A DNA stretch of 64,000 nucleotides from Actinomycetospora succinea (GTDB lineage: Bacteria > Actinomycetota > Actinomycetes > Mycobacteriales > Pseudonocardiaceae): contig NZ_SNYO01000002.1 in the NCBI RefSeq assembly GCF_004363095.1, positions 124,001-188,000 of the forward strand, read 5' to 3'. Both the position numbers and the translations under genes were made by a program. Numbering within the stretch: position 1 is the first letter of the stretch; each line of letters begins with the position of its first letter. Of this stretch, positions 39,734 to 47,519 are shown in pieces. The notes beneath the pieces are model-generated. The model ran no database searches. It saw nothing but the letters and a program-made list of their open reading frames with translations, and was not told where the DNA came from.

Positions 39734-40795
39734 CTACTGCGGCGTCGGGACGCCCTCCCCGCCCGAGCGGAGCTCCGCGCGCAGGCGCTTCGCGGCGTCG
39801 GCCAGCGAGCGCATCTTCCCGAACGCCGACTCCCGCGGCAGGTACTTGAGGCCGCAGTCGGGGGCCAGCACGAGCTGCTCGGGTGGGATGCGCTCGAACG
39901 CCCGCCGCGCCCGGCCGGCCACGACACCCGGGCTCTCGACCGCCGGGTCTGACAGGTCGAGCACGCCGAGGATGATGGTCTTGTCGGTGAGGTCACTGAG
40001 CACGCCGAGGTCGAGGCCGGACTGCGCGGTCTCGATGGAGATCTGCTTGACGGGCGAACCCGCGAGCTCCGGGAGGAACGAGTAGCCCTCGGGGCGCTCG
40101 TGGATGATCGCCGCGTAGCCGAAGCAGATGTGCACCGCGGTGGTGCCGCTGACCCCGTCGAGCGCGGCGTTGAGCGCCTCGAGCCCGTAGGCGCGGGCGG
40201 CGTCGGGCCGGGCCTGCATGTAGGGCTCGTCGATCTGCACGACGTCCGCGCCGGCCGCGAACAGGTCGCGGACCTCGGCGTTGACCGCCGCCGCGTACGC
40301 CATCGCCGCCGCGCCCGGGTCGCCGTAGTGGTCGTCCTGGGCCTGCTGGGACATCGTGAACGGGCCGGGCACGGTGATCTTGATCGGGTGGTCGGTCGCC
40401 GCGCGCAGGAAGTGCAGGTCGTCGACCTGCACCGGCGCCGGCCTGCTGATCGGCCCGGTGATCCGCGGGACCGGGTTGGGGTGCCCGCTGCGGTCCAGCG
40501 CCGTGCCGGGGTTGTCGACGTCGACGCCCTCGAGCGCGGTGGCGAAGTGGTTCGAGTAGCTCTCCCGGCGGATCTCGCCGTCGGTGAGGATGTCGAGCCC
40601 CGCCCGCTCCTGCGCGCGGACCGCGAGCAGCGTCGCGTCGTCCTGGGCCTGCTCGAGGAGCTCCGGCGCCACCCGCCACAGCTCCTTCGCGCGCACCCGC
40701 GGCGGGAACCGGTCGGCGAGCCGGGCGCGGTCGATGAGCCAGTCCGGCTGGGCGTAGCTCCCGACGAGCGAGGTCGGCAGGATCGGCGCGCTCAT
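39734..40795 (-). CDS. Cobalamin-independent methionine-synthase-like (MetE C-terminal) protein
   Basis: 353 residues. The zinc-binding set of MetE is complete: H222 and C224 (VHICFGY), E255 (ISIETAQ) and C314 (APDCGLK). Other core segments are TDGEIRRESYSNHFA, TVPGPFTMSQQAQ and DVVQIDEPYMQARP. The N-terminal MetE domain is absent. Such stand-alone proteins move methyl groups between thiols or other donors, or have other zinc-thiolate chemistry. It overlaps the intradiol dioxygenase stop (ATGA), so it is part of an aromatic catabolic operon, where a demethylase or C-S role is more likely than methionine synthesis. Confidence 0.9.
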   Translation of the reverse strand: MSAPILPTSLVGSYAQPDWLIDRARLADRFPPRVRAKELWRVAPELLEQAQDDATLLAVRAQERAGLDILTDGEIRRESYSNHFATALEGVDVDNPGTALDRSGHPNPVPRITGPISRPAPVQVDDLHFLRAATDHPIKITVPGPFTMSQQAQDDHYGDPGAAAMAYAAAVNAEVRDLFAAGADVVQIDEPYMQARPDAARAYGLEALNAALDGVSGTTAVHICFGYAAIIHERPEGYSFLPELAGSPVKQISIETAQSGLDLGVLSDLTDKTIILGVLDLSDPAVESPGVVAGRARRAFERIPPEQLVLAPDCGLKYLPRESAFGKMRSLADAAKRLRAELRSGGEGVPTPQ

Positions 40796-41667
40796 GCGGG
40801 CTGCAGCACGAAGTCGTAGGCGGCCTCGCACCACGGGACGTCACTGTGGCCGCCGTCGGGCGTCGGGCCCGGCTCCCGCTCGGCGAAGGTCACCACCAGC
40901 TCGCGCTTGACGCCGAACACGACGTCGCTGTCGAGGTACTCCGCGCCCTCGCGGAACAGGTGGGTGATCAGCGGCTCGTACCCCGGCACGTTGAGCAGGA
41001 AATGCACGTGGGCCGGGCGGAAGTGGCTGATCTCCGTCTGGCGGATGAGGCGGCCGACGGGCCCGTCCATGGGGATGGCGTAGCCGAGCGGCGCGATGGT
41101 GCGCACGCAGTACGCGCCGTCCTCGCGCGTCGTGTACTTGCCCCGCAGGCGGGCCTCGTCGACGTCGAGCTGGGACTCGTAGGCGCCGTCGGAGTCCGCC
41201 TGCCAGACGTCGAGCACCGCGCCGGGGATCGGCGCCCCGTCGAGCGCGCGGACGGTGCCGTGGACGTAGAGCGGCGTGCCCGGCAGCCCCTCGGACATGT
41301 CCGCGCCGTACCCGAGCTCCGGCGAGCCCTCGATGTGGAAGGGGCCGAGCACCGTCGCCGGCGTCGCGCCCTCGGCGAACCGGTGGTTCTGCTGCACGAC
41401 CAGCATCGACAGGCCCAGCACGTCGGAGGTGAGGATGAACTCCTCGCGCTTCTCGTCGCTGATCTGGCCGACCTCGGTGAGCCAGCGGATCGCGGCCATC
41501 CACTCCGCCTCGGACAGACGGGTCTCGCGCGCGAAGGCGTGCAGGTGGCGGACGAGCGCCGTCAGCAGCTCCGCGGTGCGCGGGTCGTGCGCCGTGCCCC
41601 AACGTTCGGCCGCGACATCGGTGATCGTGTCCTCGGTGACGACGGTGGGGGTGACCGGGTGCGCCAT
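40792..41667 (-). CDS. Intradiol ring-cleavage dioxygenase (catechol/hydroxyquinol 1,2-type)
   Basis: 291 residues. Non-heme iron ligands Y163 (DSDGAYESQ), Y196 (LGYAIPMDGPVG), H220 and H222 (RPAHVHF) are all present with the spacing of catechol 1,2-dioxygenase. The N-terminal helical dimer domain (residues 10-95) is complete, as in catechol and hydroxyquinol enzymes rather than protocatechuate enzymes. It opens a catechol or hydroxyquinol between the hydroxyls using O2. Cotranscribed with a citryl-CoA lyase-like protein, a CaiB-type transferase and a MetE-like enzyme. Confidence 0.92.
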   Translation of the reverse strand: MAHPVTPTVVTEDTITDVAAERWGTAHDPRTAELLTALVRHLHAFARETRLSEAEWMAAIRWLTEVGQISDEKREEFILTSDVLGLSMLVVQQNHRFAEGATPATVLGPFHIEGSPELGYGADMSEGLPGTPLYVHGTVRALDGAPIPGAVLDVWQADSDGAYESQLDVDEARLRGKYTTREDGAYCVRTIAPLGYAIPMDGPVGRLIRQTEISHFRPAHVHFLLNVPGYEPLITHLFREGAEYLDSDVVFGVKRELVVTFAEREPGPTPDGGHSDVPWCEAAYDFVLQPA

Positions 41668-41687
41668 CGCGACCCCTCCAGTGGTGA

Positions 41688-42488
41688 CTAGAAGCTTTCC
41701 GGGACGTACGGATCAGGATCGACCGGCCGGTTGTTCAGGTCCACCGACAGGAAGATGTCGTTCGCGACGGGGTGGCGCAGCTCCTCGGCGAGCTGGCCGA
41801 TCAGCCCCGCGGTGCGGGCGAGCAGCGCGAACGCGCGCAGCAGCTCGAGCGGCAGCCCGAGGTCGGCCAGCGCCGCCCCGCAGACGCCGGCGCCGTTGAG
41901 GGGCAGCGTCTTCCCGAGGATCTCGGGGTGCACCCGCCCGATCGCGGCGAAGAGCGCGAGGTGCGGGCCCGTGACCCCCTCCTCGGCGGCGATCGCCATG
42001 AGCCGCGGCGTGCGCGGGTCGCCGTCCTTGTGGACGTGGTGGCCCAGGCCCGGGACGAACTTCTTCGCCTCGCGCTGCGTCTGGACGGTCGCGCGGGCGA
42101 GGTCGTCCCACCCGGCGTCGTCGGTGGGCAGCTGCTCCTGAGCGACCAGCACGTCGTGCAGGAAGCGCCCGCAGTCCTCGGTGACGCCGAGGAACCGCGA
42201 CCCGCCGGCGAGCAGGCCCGCGGCGAGCGCGCCCTGCACGGAGTCGGGCGCCGAGAGGTAGCTCAGCCGGCTGATGATCGCGGTCGGCGTGTAGCCGTGG
42301 TCGGCCAGCGCGGCGAGGACGGCCTCGAACACCCGGGTCTCCCCCGGCGTCGGCCGGCGCTGCGTGGCGAGCCAGAACGCCAGCTCGCCGAACCCGACCT
42401 CGCCCATGACGTCGTTCGCCAGGCTGTGGCCGAGCAGGGTGATCTCGTCCTTGGACGCCGCACCGAGGGCGGTGGGGTACTCAGGCAT
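41688..42488 (-). CDS. Citryl-CoA lyase / citrate synthase-family protein
   Basis: 266 residues, much shorter than citrate synthase. HSLANDVMGEVGFGELAFWL, ALADHGYTPTAIISRLSYLS, QREAKKFVPGLGHHVHKDGD (a catalytic-His-containing PGxGHxxH loop) and C-terminal LRHPVANDIFLSVDLNN match citryl-CoA lyase-like C-terminal citrate synthase domains. Such proteins cleave or form C-C bonds at CoA thioesters. It overlaps the CaiB-type gene stop by 8 bp, and such pairs are common in actinobacterial degradation operons. Probably splits a CoA-activated ring-cleavage product; the actual substrate is unknown. Confidence 0.88.
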   Translation of the reverse strand: MPEYPTALGAASKDEITLLGHSLANDVMGEVGFGELAFWLATQRRPTPGETRVFEAVLAALADHGYTPTAIISRLSYLSAPDSVQGALAAGLLAGGSRFLGVTEDCGRFLHDVLVAQEQLPTDDAGWDDLARATVQTQREAKKFVPGLGHHVHKDGDPRTPRLMAIAAEEGVTGPHLALFAAIGRVHPEILGKTLPLNGAGVCGAALADLGLPLELLRAFALLARTAGLIGQLAEELRHPVANDIFLSVDLNNRPVDPDPYVPESF

Positions 42489-43641
42489 CGGATCCCAGCC
42501 ACTTCCGCAGCTCGGCCCCGTGCTCGTCGAGCTCGGGCGGCGGCAGCTCGTAGGTCACCGGGGTGTCGGAGAAGCGGATCGGGTTGCGGGTGGTCGGCAC
42601 CTCGCGGTCGCCCTCGCCGACCGGGACCACCGGGTCGAGACCGAAGCGCTCGGCGATGGCGAAGCCGCCGGCGATGCTGTTGATCGGCCCGGCCGGGACG
42701 CCCGCGGCGACGAGGAGGTCGAACCACTCGTCGGCACCCTTGCTCGAGAGCGCCTCGATGAGGATCGGCTTGAGCTCCTCGCGGTGCTCGGTGCGGTCGG
42801 CGTTGCGCACGAAGCGGGGGTCGTCGGCCAGCTCGGGCATGCCGAGGACCCCGCACAGCTTGCGGAACTGGCCGTCGTTGGCGGCCGCGACGATGAGATC
42901 GTTGTCGGCGGTGGGGAGCGGCTCGTAGGGCACGACGCTGGGGTGGGCGTTGCCCATGCGGGTCGGGACGACGCCGCCGGCGGCGTACGCCGAGCTCTGG
43001 TTGACCATCCCGGACATCGCCGACGCGAGCAGCGACAGCTCGACGTGCTGGCCGCGCCCGGTGGCGTCGCGGTGGCGCAGCGCGGCGAGGATGCCGATCA
43101 GCGCGTCCTTGCCCGCCATCACGTCGAAGATCGAGATGCCGGCGCGGAACGGCGGGCCGTCGGCGGAGCCGGTGAGGCTCATCAGGCCGGACACCGCCTG
43201 GACCATGAGGTCGTAGCCGGGCACGTGGCTGCCGCCGGTGGACCCGAAGCCGGAGATCGAGGCGTAGACGAGGCCGGGGTTGTCGGCGGAGACCGACGCG
43301 TAGTCGAGCCCGTACTTCGCCATGCCGCCGGGGCGCAGGTTCTCGATGAGGATGTCCGCGCGCCGCGCGAGCTCCTTGGCCACGGCGATGTCGGCCTCGT
43401 CGCGCAGGTCGAGCGCGATGGAGCGCTTGCCGCGGTTGATCCCGAGGTAGTAGGTCGATGTCTCGCCGCGCGTGGGCGGCATCCAGGTGCGCGTCTCGTC
43501 GCCCTGCGGCGACTCGACCTTGATCACCTCGGCGCCCAGGTCCGCCAGCAGCATCGTGGCGTAGGGCCCGGCGAGCACGCGCGAGAAGTCGGCCACCAGC
43601 AACCCGGCGAGCGGGCCACCACCGGCGCGGTCGTCGACCAT
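42481..43641 (-). CDS. CaiB/BaiF-type CoA transferase
   Basis: 386 residues, class III CoA transferase. VADFSRVLAGPYATMLLADLGA, VESPQGDETRTWMP, YYLGINRGKRSIALDLR and the catalytic Asp D144 in GYDLMVQAVSG are present. Transfers CoA from an acyl-CoA to a free acid. With the citryl-CoA lyase-like gene overlapping at its 3' end it probably activates the ring-cleavage acid prior to C-C cleavage. Start at MVDDRAGG; the in-frame upstream start lies in the operator region. Promoter flanked by strong palindromes. Confidence 0.93.
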   Translation of the reverse strand: MVDDRAGGGPLAGLLVADFSRVLAGPYATMLLADLGAEVIKVESPQGDETRTWMPPTRGETSTYYLGINRGKRSIALDLRDEADIAVAKELARRADILIENLRPGGMAKYGLDYASVSADNPGLVYASISGFGSTGGSHVPGYDLMVQAVSGLMSLTGSADGPPFRAGISIFDVMAGKDALIGILAALRHRDATGRGQHVELSLLASAMSGMVNQSSAYAAGGVVPTRMGNAHPSVVPYEPLPTADNDLIVAAANDGQFRKLCGVLGMPELADDPRFVRNADRTEHREELKPILIEALSSKGADEWFDLLVAAGVPAGPINSIAGGFAIAERFGLDPVVPVGEGDREVPTTRNPIRFSDTPVTYELPPPELDEHGAELRKWLGSDA

Positions 43642-43663
43642 CCAGCCTCCTTGCCATCCGATG

Positions 43664-43691
43664 TGTCCGTCTGACGGACAACCGTCCGTCA
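43664..43691. promoter_or_regulatory. Double IclR-type operator upstream of CoA transferase
   Basis: Two overlapping palindromes: TGTCCGTC-T-GACGGACA (43664-43680) and TGACGGAC-AACC-GTCCGTCA (43672-43691), each with 8-bp perfect arms. They lie 23-50 bp upstream of the CaiB-type gene and downstream of the IclR gene. The core CGGACAACCGTCCGT recurs at 44696-44710 (one mismatch) upstream of the amidohydrolase gene, so the IclR protein probably controls both units. Confidence 0.7.
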
Positions 43692-43731
43692 ACCGATCGA
43701 AACCCTCGGCGAGCGCGGTGTCAACCCGTGA

Positions 43732-44538
43732 TCACGAGGCGGGCGCCGTCACGCGGGGGAGCGCCTCGCGGCGGGCGAAGTCCGCGGAGATGTCGCCCGC
43801 GGCCTGCAGCAGCAGGGGCAGGTGGTGCTCGAGGAGGTGGTCGACCGACGTCTCGGCGGCGTGGCAGTTGACGTTCACGCCGGCGACCACCCGGCCCTCG
43901 CCGTCGCGCAGCGGGGCGGCCACCGACCGGATCCCTGGCGCCAGCTGCTCGTCGGTGAGCGCCCAGCCGCGGGCGCGGACCTCGCGCAGCACGGCGTCGC
44001 GCTCGTCCGCGTCGGGGCGCCAGCGCGGCGTGAGGCCCGAGCGGGTCGGCTCGGCGAGCACCCGCTCCAGCTCGGCGGGCGGGAGGGCGGCGAGCTGGAC
44101 CTTGCCCAGCGACGTCGGCAGCGCCGGGAACCGCGTCCCGATCTGCACGGTCAGCGCCACGATCTTGGGGACGGCGACGCGGGCGACGTAGACGATGTCC
44201 GAGCCGTCGAGCTGCGCGATCGAGCAGGACTCGCCGGTGCGCGCGACCAGGCGCTCGAGGTGCGGGCGGGCCACGTCCCACAGGCCCATCGCGTCGACGT
44301 ACGCGACGCCGAGGTCGAGCACCCGGGGCGTCAGGGTGAAGCCGCGCTCGCCGGAGCGGACGTACCCGAGCTCGGCGAGCGTGAGCAGGATGCGGCGCGC
44401 CGTCGGCCGGGCGAGCCCCGTCGCCGCGGCGACCTCGGCGAGGCTCATCACCGGGCGCTCGGCGCCGAACGCGGTGAGCACGTCGAGCCCGCGGGCCAAG
44501 GCCTCGATGAAGTCGGGCCCCGCTCCGTCTCGCGGCAT
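43732..44538 (-). CDS. IclR family regulator (PcaU/PobR-like)
   Basis: 268 residues. FIEALARGLDVLTAFGAERP, MSLAEVAAATGLARPTARRI, LLTLAELGYVRSGERGFTLT form the N-terminal winged helix. The effector domain has GESCSIAQLDGSDIVYVARV, ALPTSLGKVQLAALPP and APGIRSVAAPLRDGEGRVVA. It resembles PcaU/PcaR/PobR regulators that respond to protocatechuate or 4-hydroxybenzoate. ATG 44538 has GGAGGAGGG upstream. Between the dioxygenase unit and the amidohydrolase gene; nearby PobA-type hydroxylase supports an aromatic acid ligand. Confidence 0.93.
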   Translation of the reverse strand: MPRDGAGPDFIEALARGLDVLTAFGAERPVMSLAEVAAATGLARPTARRILLTLAELGYVRSGERGFTLTPRVLDLGVAYVDAMGLWDVARPHLERLVARTGESCSIAQLDGSDIVYVARVAVPKIVALTVQIGTRFPALPTSLGKVQLAALPPAELERVLAEPTRSGLTPRWRPDADERDAVLREVRARGWALTDEQLAPGIRSVAAPLRDGEGRVVAGVNVNCHAAETSVDHLLEHHLPLLLQAAGDISADFARREALPRVTAPAS

Positions 44539-44641
44539 GGGCGTCCCTCCTCCTGGCGCGGTGGTCGGGAGCGTAACCACACCGACCGCCAGACGGACAG
44601 CACGCGCCGTCCGCGGTCACTCCGGCGGCCCCGCGCGGTCG

Positions 44642-44710
44642 TTGACAACTGCACCATCCCTGCACAACAGTGACCCGGGTCATCCGACCGTCAGTCGGAC
44701 AACTGTCCGT
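44642..44710 (+). promoter_or_regulatory. Amidohydrolase promoter and IclR-type operator
   Basis: TTGACA at 44642-44647 with a weak AACAGT (44666-44671) is a possible promoter. CGGACAACTGTCCGT (44696-44710; CGGACA-AC-TGTCCG arms) follows and would sit just downstream of it. It matches the core of the operator at 43672-43691 with one mismatch. The rest of the 225 bp gap (44539-44763) holds a looser ACGGAC...GTCCG pair near 44593-44613 and a tandem CGTCTCGTCAC repeat near 44726. Confidence 0.6.
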
Positions 44711-44763
44711 AGTTGCTTGACCACCGTCTCGTCACCGTCTCGTCACCGTCGAGGAGCGCCCTC

Positions 44764-46182
44764 ATGAGCCAGCCCGTCGTCCTGCGCGGGGGCACGGTCA
44801 TCACCGTCGACGACGCCCACACCGTGCTAGAGGGGCACGACGTGCTCGTCGTCGACGACCGCATCGCCGCCATCGGTGTCGACCTCGAGGTCCCCGCCGG
44901 CACCGACGAGATCGACGCCCGCGGCGGGATCGTCATGCCCGGCATGGTCGACACCCACCGGCACATGTGGCAGACCGCGATGCGCGGCTACGGCGCCGAC
45001 TGGACGCTCACGCAGTACTTCGTCTGGTACTACCTCGACTGGGGTCGGCGCTTCCGCCCGCAGGACGTGCACGCGGGCAACCTGCTCGCGGCCATCGAGG
45101 CGATCGACGCCGGGGTCACCACCTGCGTCGACTGGTCGCACGGCCTGCAGACCACCGAGCACGCCGACGCCGCCGTCGACGCCCTCGCCGCCGTCCCGGG
45201 CCGCTTCCTGCTCGCCTACGGCAACATCCAGGACGCGCCCGCGAACTGGACCGCGACCCCCGAGCTGCGCGACTTCCTCACCCGCCGCCGCGGCGACGTC
45301 GAGGGCTTTCAGCTCGCCTTCGACGTCACCGGCGACCCGGCGTTCCCCGAGAGGCCCGCGTTCGAGGTGGCCCGCGACCTGGGCCTGCCGGTGACCACCC
45401 ACGCCGGCGTCTGGGGCGCGACCAACGACGACGGCATCCGCCTCATGCACGAGAACGGCTTCATGGGTCCCGAGTCGATCTACGTGCACGCCGCGACGCT
45501 GTCGGCGGACTCGTACCACCGGATCGCGGCCACGGGCGGCTCAGTGTCCGCGTCCACCGAGAGCGAGCAGAGCGCCGGCCAGGGCTACCCGCCCACCTGG
45601 GTGCTGCGCAGCCACGACATCCCGGTGTCGCTGTCCATGGACACCTCGGTGTGGTGGAGCGGCGACCTGTTCTCGGCGATGCGCACGACGCTCGGCGCCG
45701 ACCGCTCCCGCGAGCACCTCGAAGCCCACGCCAAGGGCGAGACCGTCACCCACGCCTCCCTGCGCGCCGAGCACGTCGTCGACATGGCGACCCGCGGCGG
45801 CGCCCGGGCCCTCGGGCGCGAGGACGACCTCGGCAGCGTCGCGGTGGGCAAGAAGGCCGACCTCGTGCTGATCCGCAACGAGCACTCGCCGGTGTCGTTC
45901 CCGCTGCTGCACCCGCACGGCCACGTCGCCTTCCAGGCCCAGCGCGGCGACGTCGAGGCCGTGCTCGTCGACGGCCGCGTCGTCAAGCGCGACCACCGCC
46001 TCGTCGGCGTCGACCTGGCCGCGGCGCGGCGCACGGTGGAGCAGAGCGTCGAGCACCTGCGCTCGGAGCTCGGCGAGGACGCCTGGCGCCAGGGGATGAA
46101 CCCGGACATCCCGGAGACCAAGGTCCTCGACAACCCGTACACCTACACCGACTACCGCTCGGCCTCGACGCACGGCGCCTGA
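44764..46182 (+). CDS. Amidohydrolase family protein (chlorohydrolase/deaminase-like)
   Basis: 472 residues. The metal pair H65 and H67 lies in VDTHRHMWQ, with VTTHAGVWG and SLSMDTSVWWSG supplying further ligands and the final Asp. The C-terminal HPHGHVAFQAQRGDVEAVLV, DGRVVKRDHRLVGVD is typical of the chlorohydrolase/guanine-deaminase-like branch. It would hydrolyse an amine, amide or chloro substituent from a ring compound. RBS GAGGAG before ATG. Divergent from the IclR-controlled operon and ends in a strong terminator; it may feed a substrate into the ring-cleavage pathway. Substrate unknown. Confidence 0.9.
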   Translation: MSQPVVLRGGTVITVDDAHTVLEGHDVLVVDDRIAAIGVDLEVPAGTDEIDARGGIVMPGMVDTHRHMWQTAMRGYGADWTLTQYFVWYYLDWGRRFRPQDVHAGNLLAAIEAIDAGVTTCVDWSHGLQTTEHADAAVDALAAVPGRFLLAYGNIQDAPANWTATPELRDFLTRRRGDVEGFQLAFDVTGDPAFPERPAFEVARDLGLPVTTHAGVWGATNDDGIRLMHENGFMGPESIYVHAATLSADSYHRIAATGGSVSASTESEQSAGQGYPPTWVLRSHDIPVSLSMDTSVWWSGDLFSAMRTTLGADRSREHLEAHAKGETVTHASLRAEHVVDMATRGGARALGREDDLGSVAVGKKADLVLIRNEHSPVSFPLLHPHGHVAFQAQRGDVEAVLVDGRVVKRDHRLVGVDLAAARRTVEQSVEHLRSELGEDAWRQGMNPDIPETKVLDNPYTYTDYRSASTHGA

Positions 46183-46207
46183 TCCCCCGAGGGCGCCGAC
46201 GCGCACC

Positions 46208-46240
46208 GGCCCTCGACCCGGGTCCTCCGGGTCGAGGGCC
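46208..46240. terminator. Strong bidirectional hairpin terminator
   Basis: GGCCCTCGACCCGG (46208-46221) and CCGGGTCGAGGGCC (46227-46240) form a perfect 14-bp stem with a 5-base loop. GCAC and GTGC just outside can extend it. It lies between the convergent amidohydrolase and PobA-type genes. No U-run, but stability and position make termination in both directions likely. Confidence 0.85.
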
Positions 46241-46248
46241 GCCGTGCG

Positions 46249-47430
46249 TCACTCCTCGGGGTCCACCCCGGCGTAGGCGTGGGCGAACCAGCGCCGCAGC
46301 AGCGGGTCGCGCTGCAGCGACGACACCCAGCCCTCGCGCAGGCCGAGCCCGAACCCGTCGCGCTCGTCGCCCGCGCCCGGCGGGGCGGTCATGATCCGCA
46401 GGAACCAGTCGGAGAACGCCTGGGTGCGCCAGATCGCGGGGAGGCGGGTCTCGCCGTAGCGCTCGGCGCGGGCGGGGTCGCCCTTCGGGCCGAACCGCTC
46501 GACCAGGCCGTGGGCGAGCTCGACGGCGTCGAAGATCGCGAGGTTCATGCCCTTCCCGCCCGCCGGCGTGATCAGGTGCGCGGCGTCGCCGACGAGGAAG
46601 ACCCGGCCGTGCTGCATCGGCGTCGTCACCCGGGTCCGCAGGTCGAGGACGTCGACCTCGGGCAGCTCGACGCCGCCCAGCGCGGACCCGACCCCGAGGC
46701 GCCTGCCGACCTCGTCGCGGATTCGGTCGTGGGGCCAGTCGGCGGGCGACTGGTCGCCGGGGACCTCCATGTACAGCCGCGTGACCTCCGGCAGCCGGCG
46801 CATGTGGGCCGCGTAGCCGCGGGGGTGGGCGGCGTAGATCGTGTGGTCCACCAGCGGCGGCATCGCGGCGCTGATCACGAGGAAGCGCTGGGGGTGGCGG
46901 CGGTCGTGCTGGGTGACGACGCCGGCCAGCGACCGCGCCACCGCGCTGCCCGCGCCGTCGCACCCGATGACCACCTCGGCCTCGAGCACGCACGCCCCGT
47001 CGGGCCCGGTGGCGTGGACCGTCGCGCCGTCCGCGTCCTGCTCGACGCCGGTGACGCGGTGGCCGAAGAGCACCTCGCCGCCCTCGTCGAGGAGGGACGT
47101 CGCGACCCGGTCGACGAGGTCGTGCTGGGGGAAGACGTAGTGCGGGCGGCCCCCGGTGAGGGCGCCGTAGTCGACGAGGACCGACTCGTCGGCGGTCCGG
47201 AACTCGCAGCGGTGGTTCTCGGCCGCGAAGTCCAGGACGGTGCCGCCGAGGCCTTCGGCGGTGAGCAGCTGCACGGTGCGGTACTCGAGGATGCCCGCCT
47301 TGGGGAGCTTGCCGAGCTCGTCGCACGGCTGGCTCTCGATCACCGTCGTCGCGACACCGGCCCGCTGCAGCAGCCACGCGAGGATCAGCCCGGCCGGCCC
47401 GGCACCCACGACGACCACGTCCGTCCGCAC
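46249..47430 (-). CDS. pobA: FAD-dependent 4-hydroxybenzoate 3-monooxygenase (PobA-type)
   Basis: 393 residues, same length as PobA. N-terminal VVVVGAGPAGLILAWLLQRA is the FAD-binding motif. The signature VFLVGDAAHLITPAGGKGMN near 272-290 is the second FAD motif and characteristic of PobA. ILEYRTVQLLTAEGLGG, YVFPQHDLVDRVATSLL, and C-terminal RTQAFSDWFLRIMTAPPG follow the PobA order. It hydroxylates 4-hydroxybenzoate (or a close analogue) using NAD(P)H and O2 to give protocatechuate. GTG start. Convergent with the amidohydrolase. The actual ring-cleavage enzyme seen nearby is catechol/hydroxyquinol-type, not protocatechuate-type, so the substrate may not be 4-hydroxybenzoate. Confidence 0.88.
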   Translation of the reverse strand: MRTDVVVVGAGPAGLILAWLLQRAGVATTVIESQPCDELGKLPKAGILEYRTVQLLTAEGLGGTVLDFAAENHRCEFRTADESVLVDYGALTGGRPHYVFPQHDLVDRVATSLLDEGGEVLFGHRVTGVEQDADGATVHATGPDGACVLEAEVVIGCDGAGSAVARSLAGVVTQHDRRHPQRFLVISAAMPPLVDHTIYAAHPRGYAAHMRRLPEVTRLYMEVPGDQSPADWPHDRIRDEVGRRLGVGSALGGVELPEVDVLDLRTRVTTPMQHGRVFLVGDAAHLITPAGGKGMNLAIFDAVELAHGLVERFGPKGDPARAERYGETRLPAIWRTQAFSDWFLRIMTAPPGAGDERDGFGLGLREGWVSSLQRDPLLRRWFAHAYAGVDPEE

Positions 47431-47519
47431 CCCGCCACTGTCGCCCGCGGCGAGCCCGGTCCGCAGCGCGACTCCCGGCGAACGGGAAGGAGATCACGTG
47501 CTCCGGGTGTCCTCCGGGG

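Noticed and set aside
42364..43674. Rightward 436-codon open frame opposite the CoA transferase
   Set aside because: It is antisense to a convincing CaiB-type gene; no family features.
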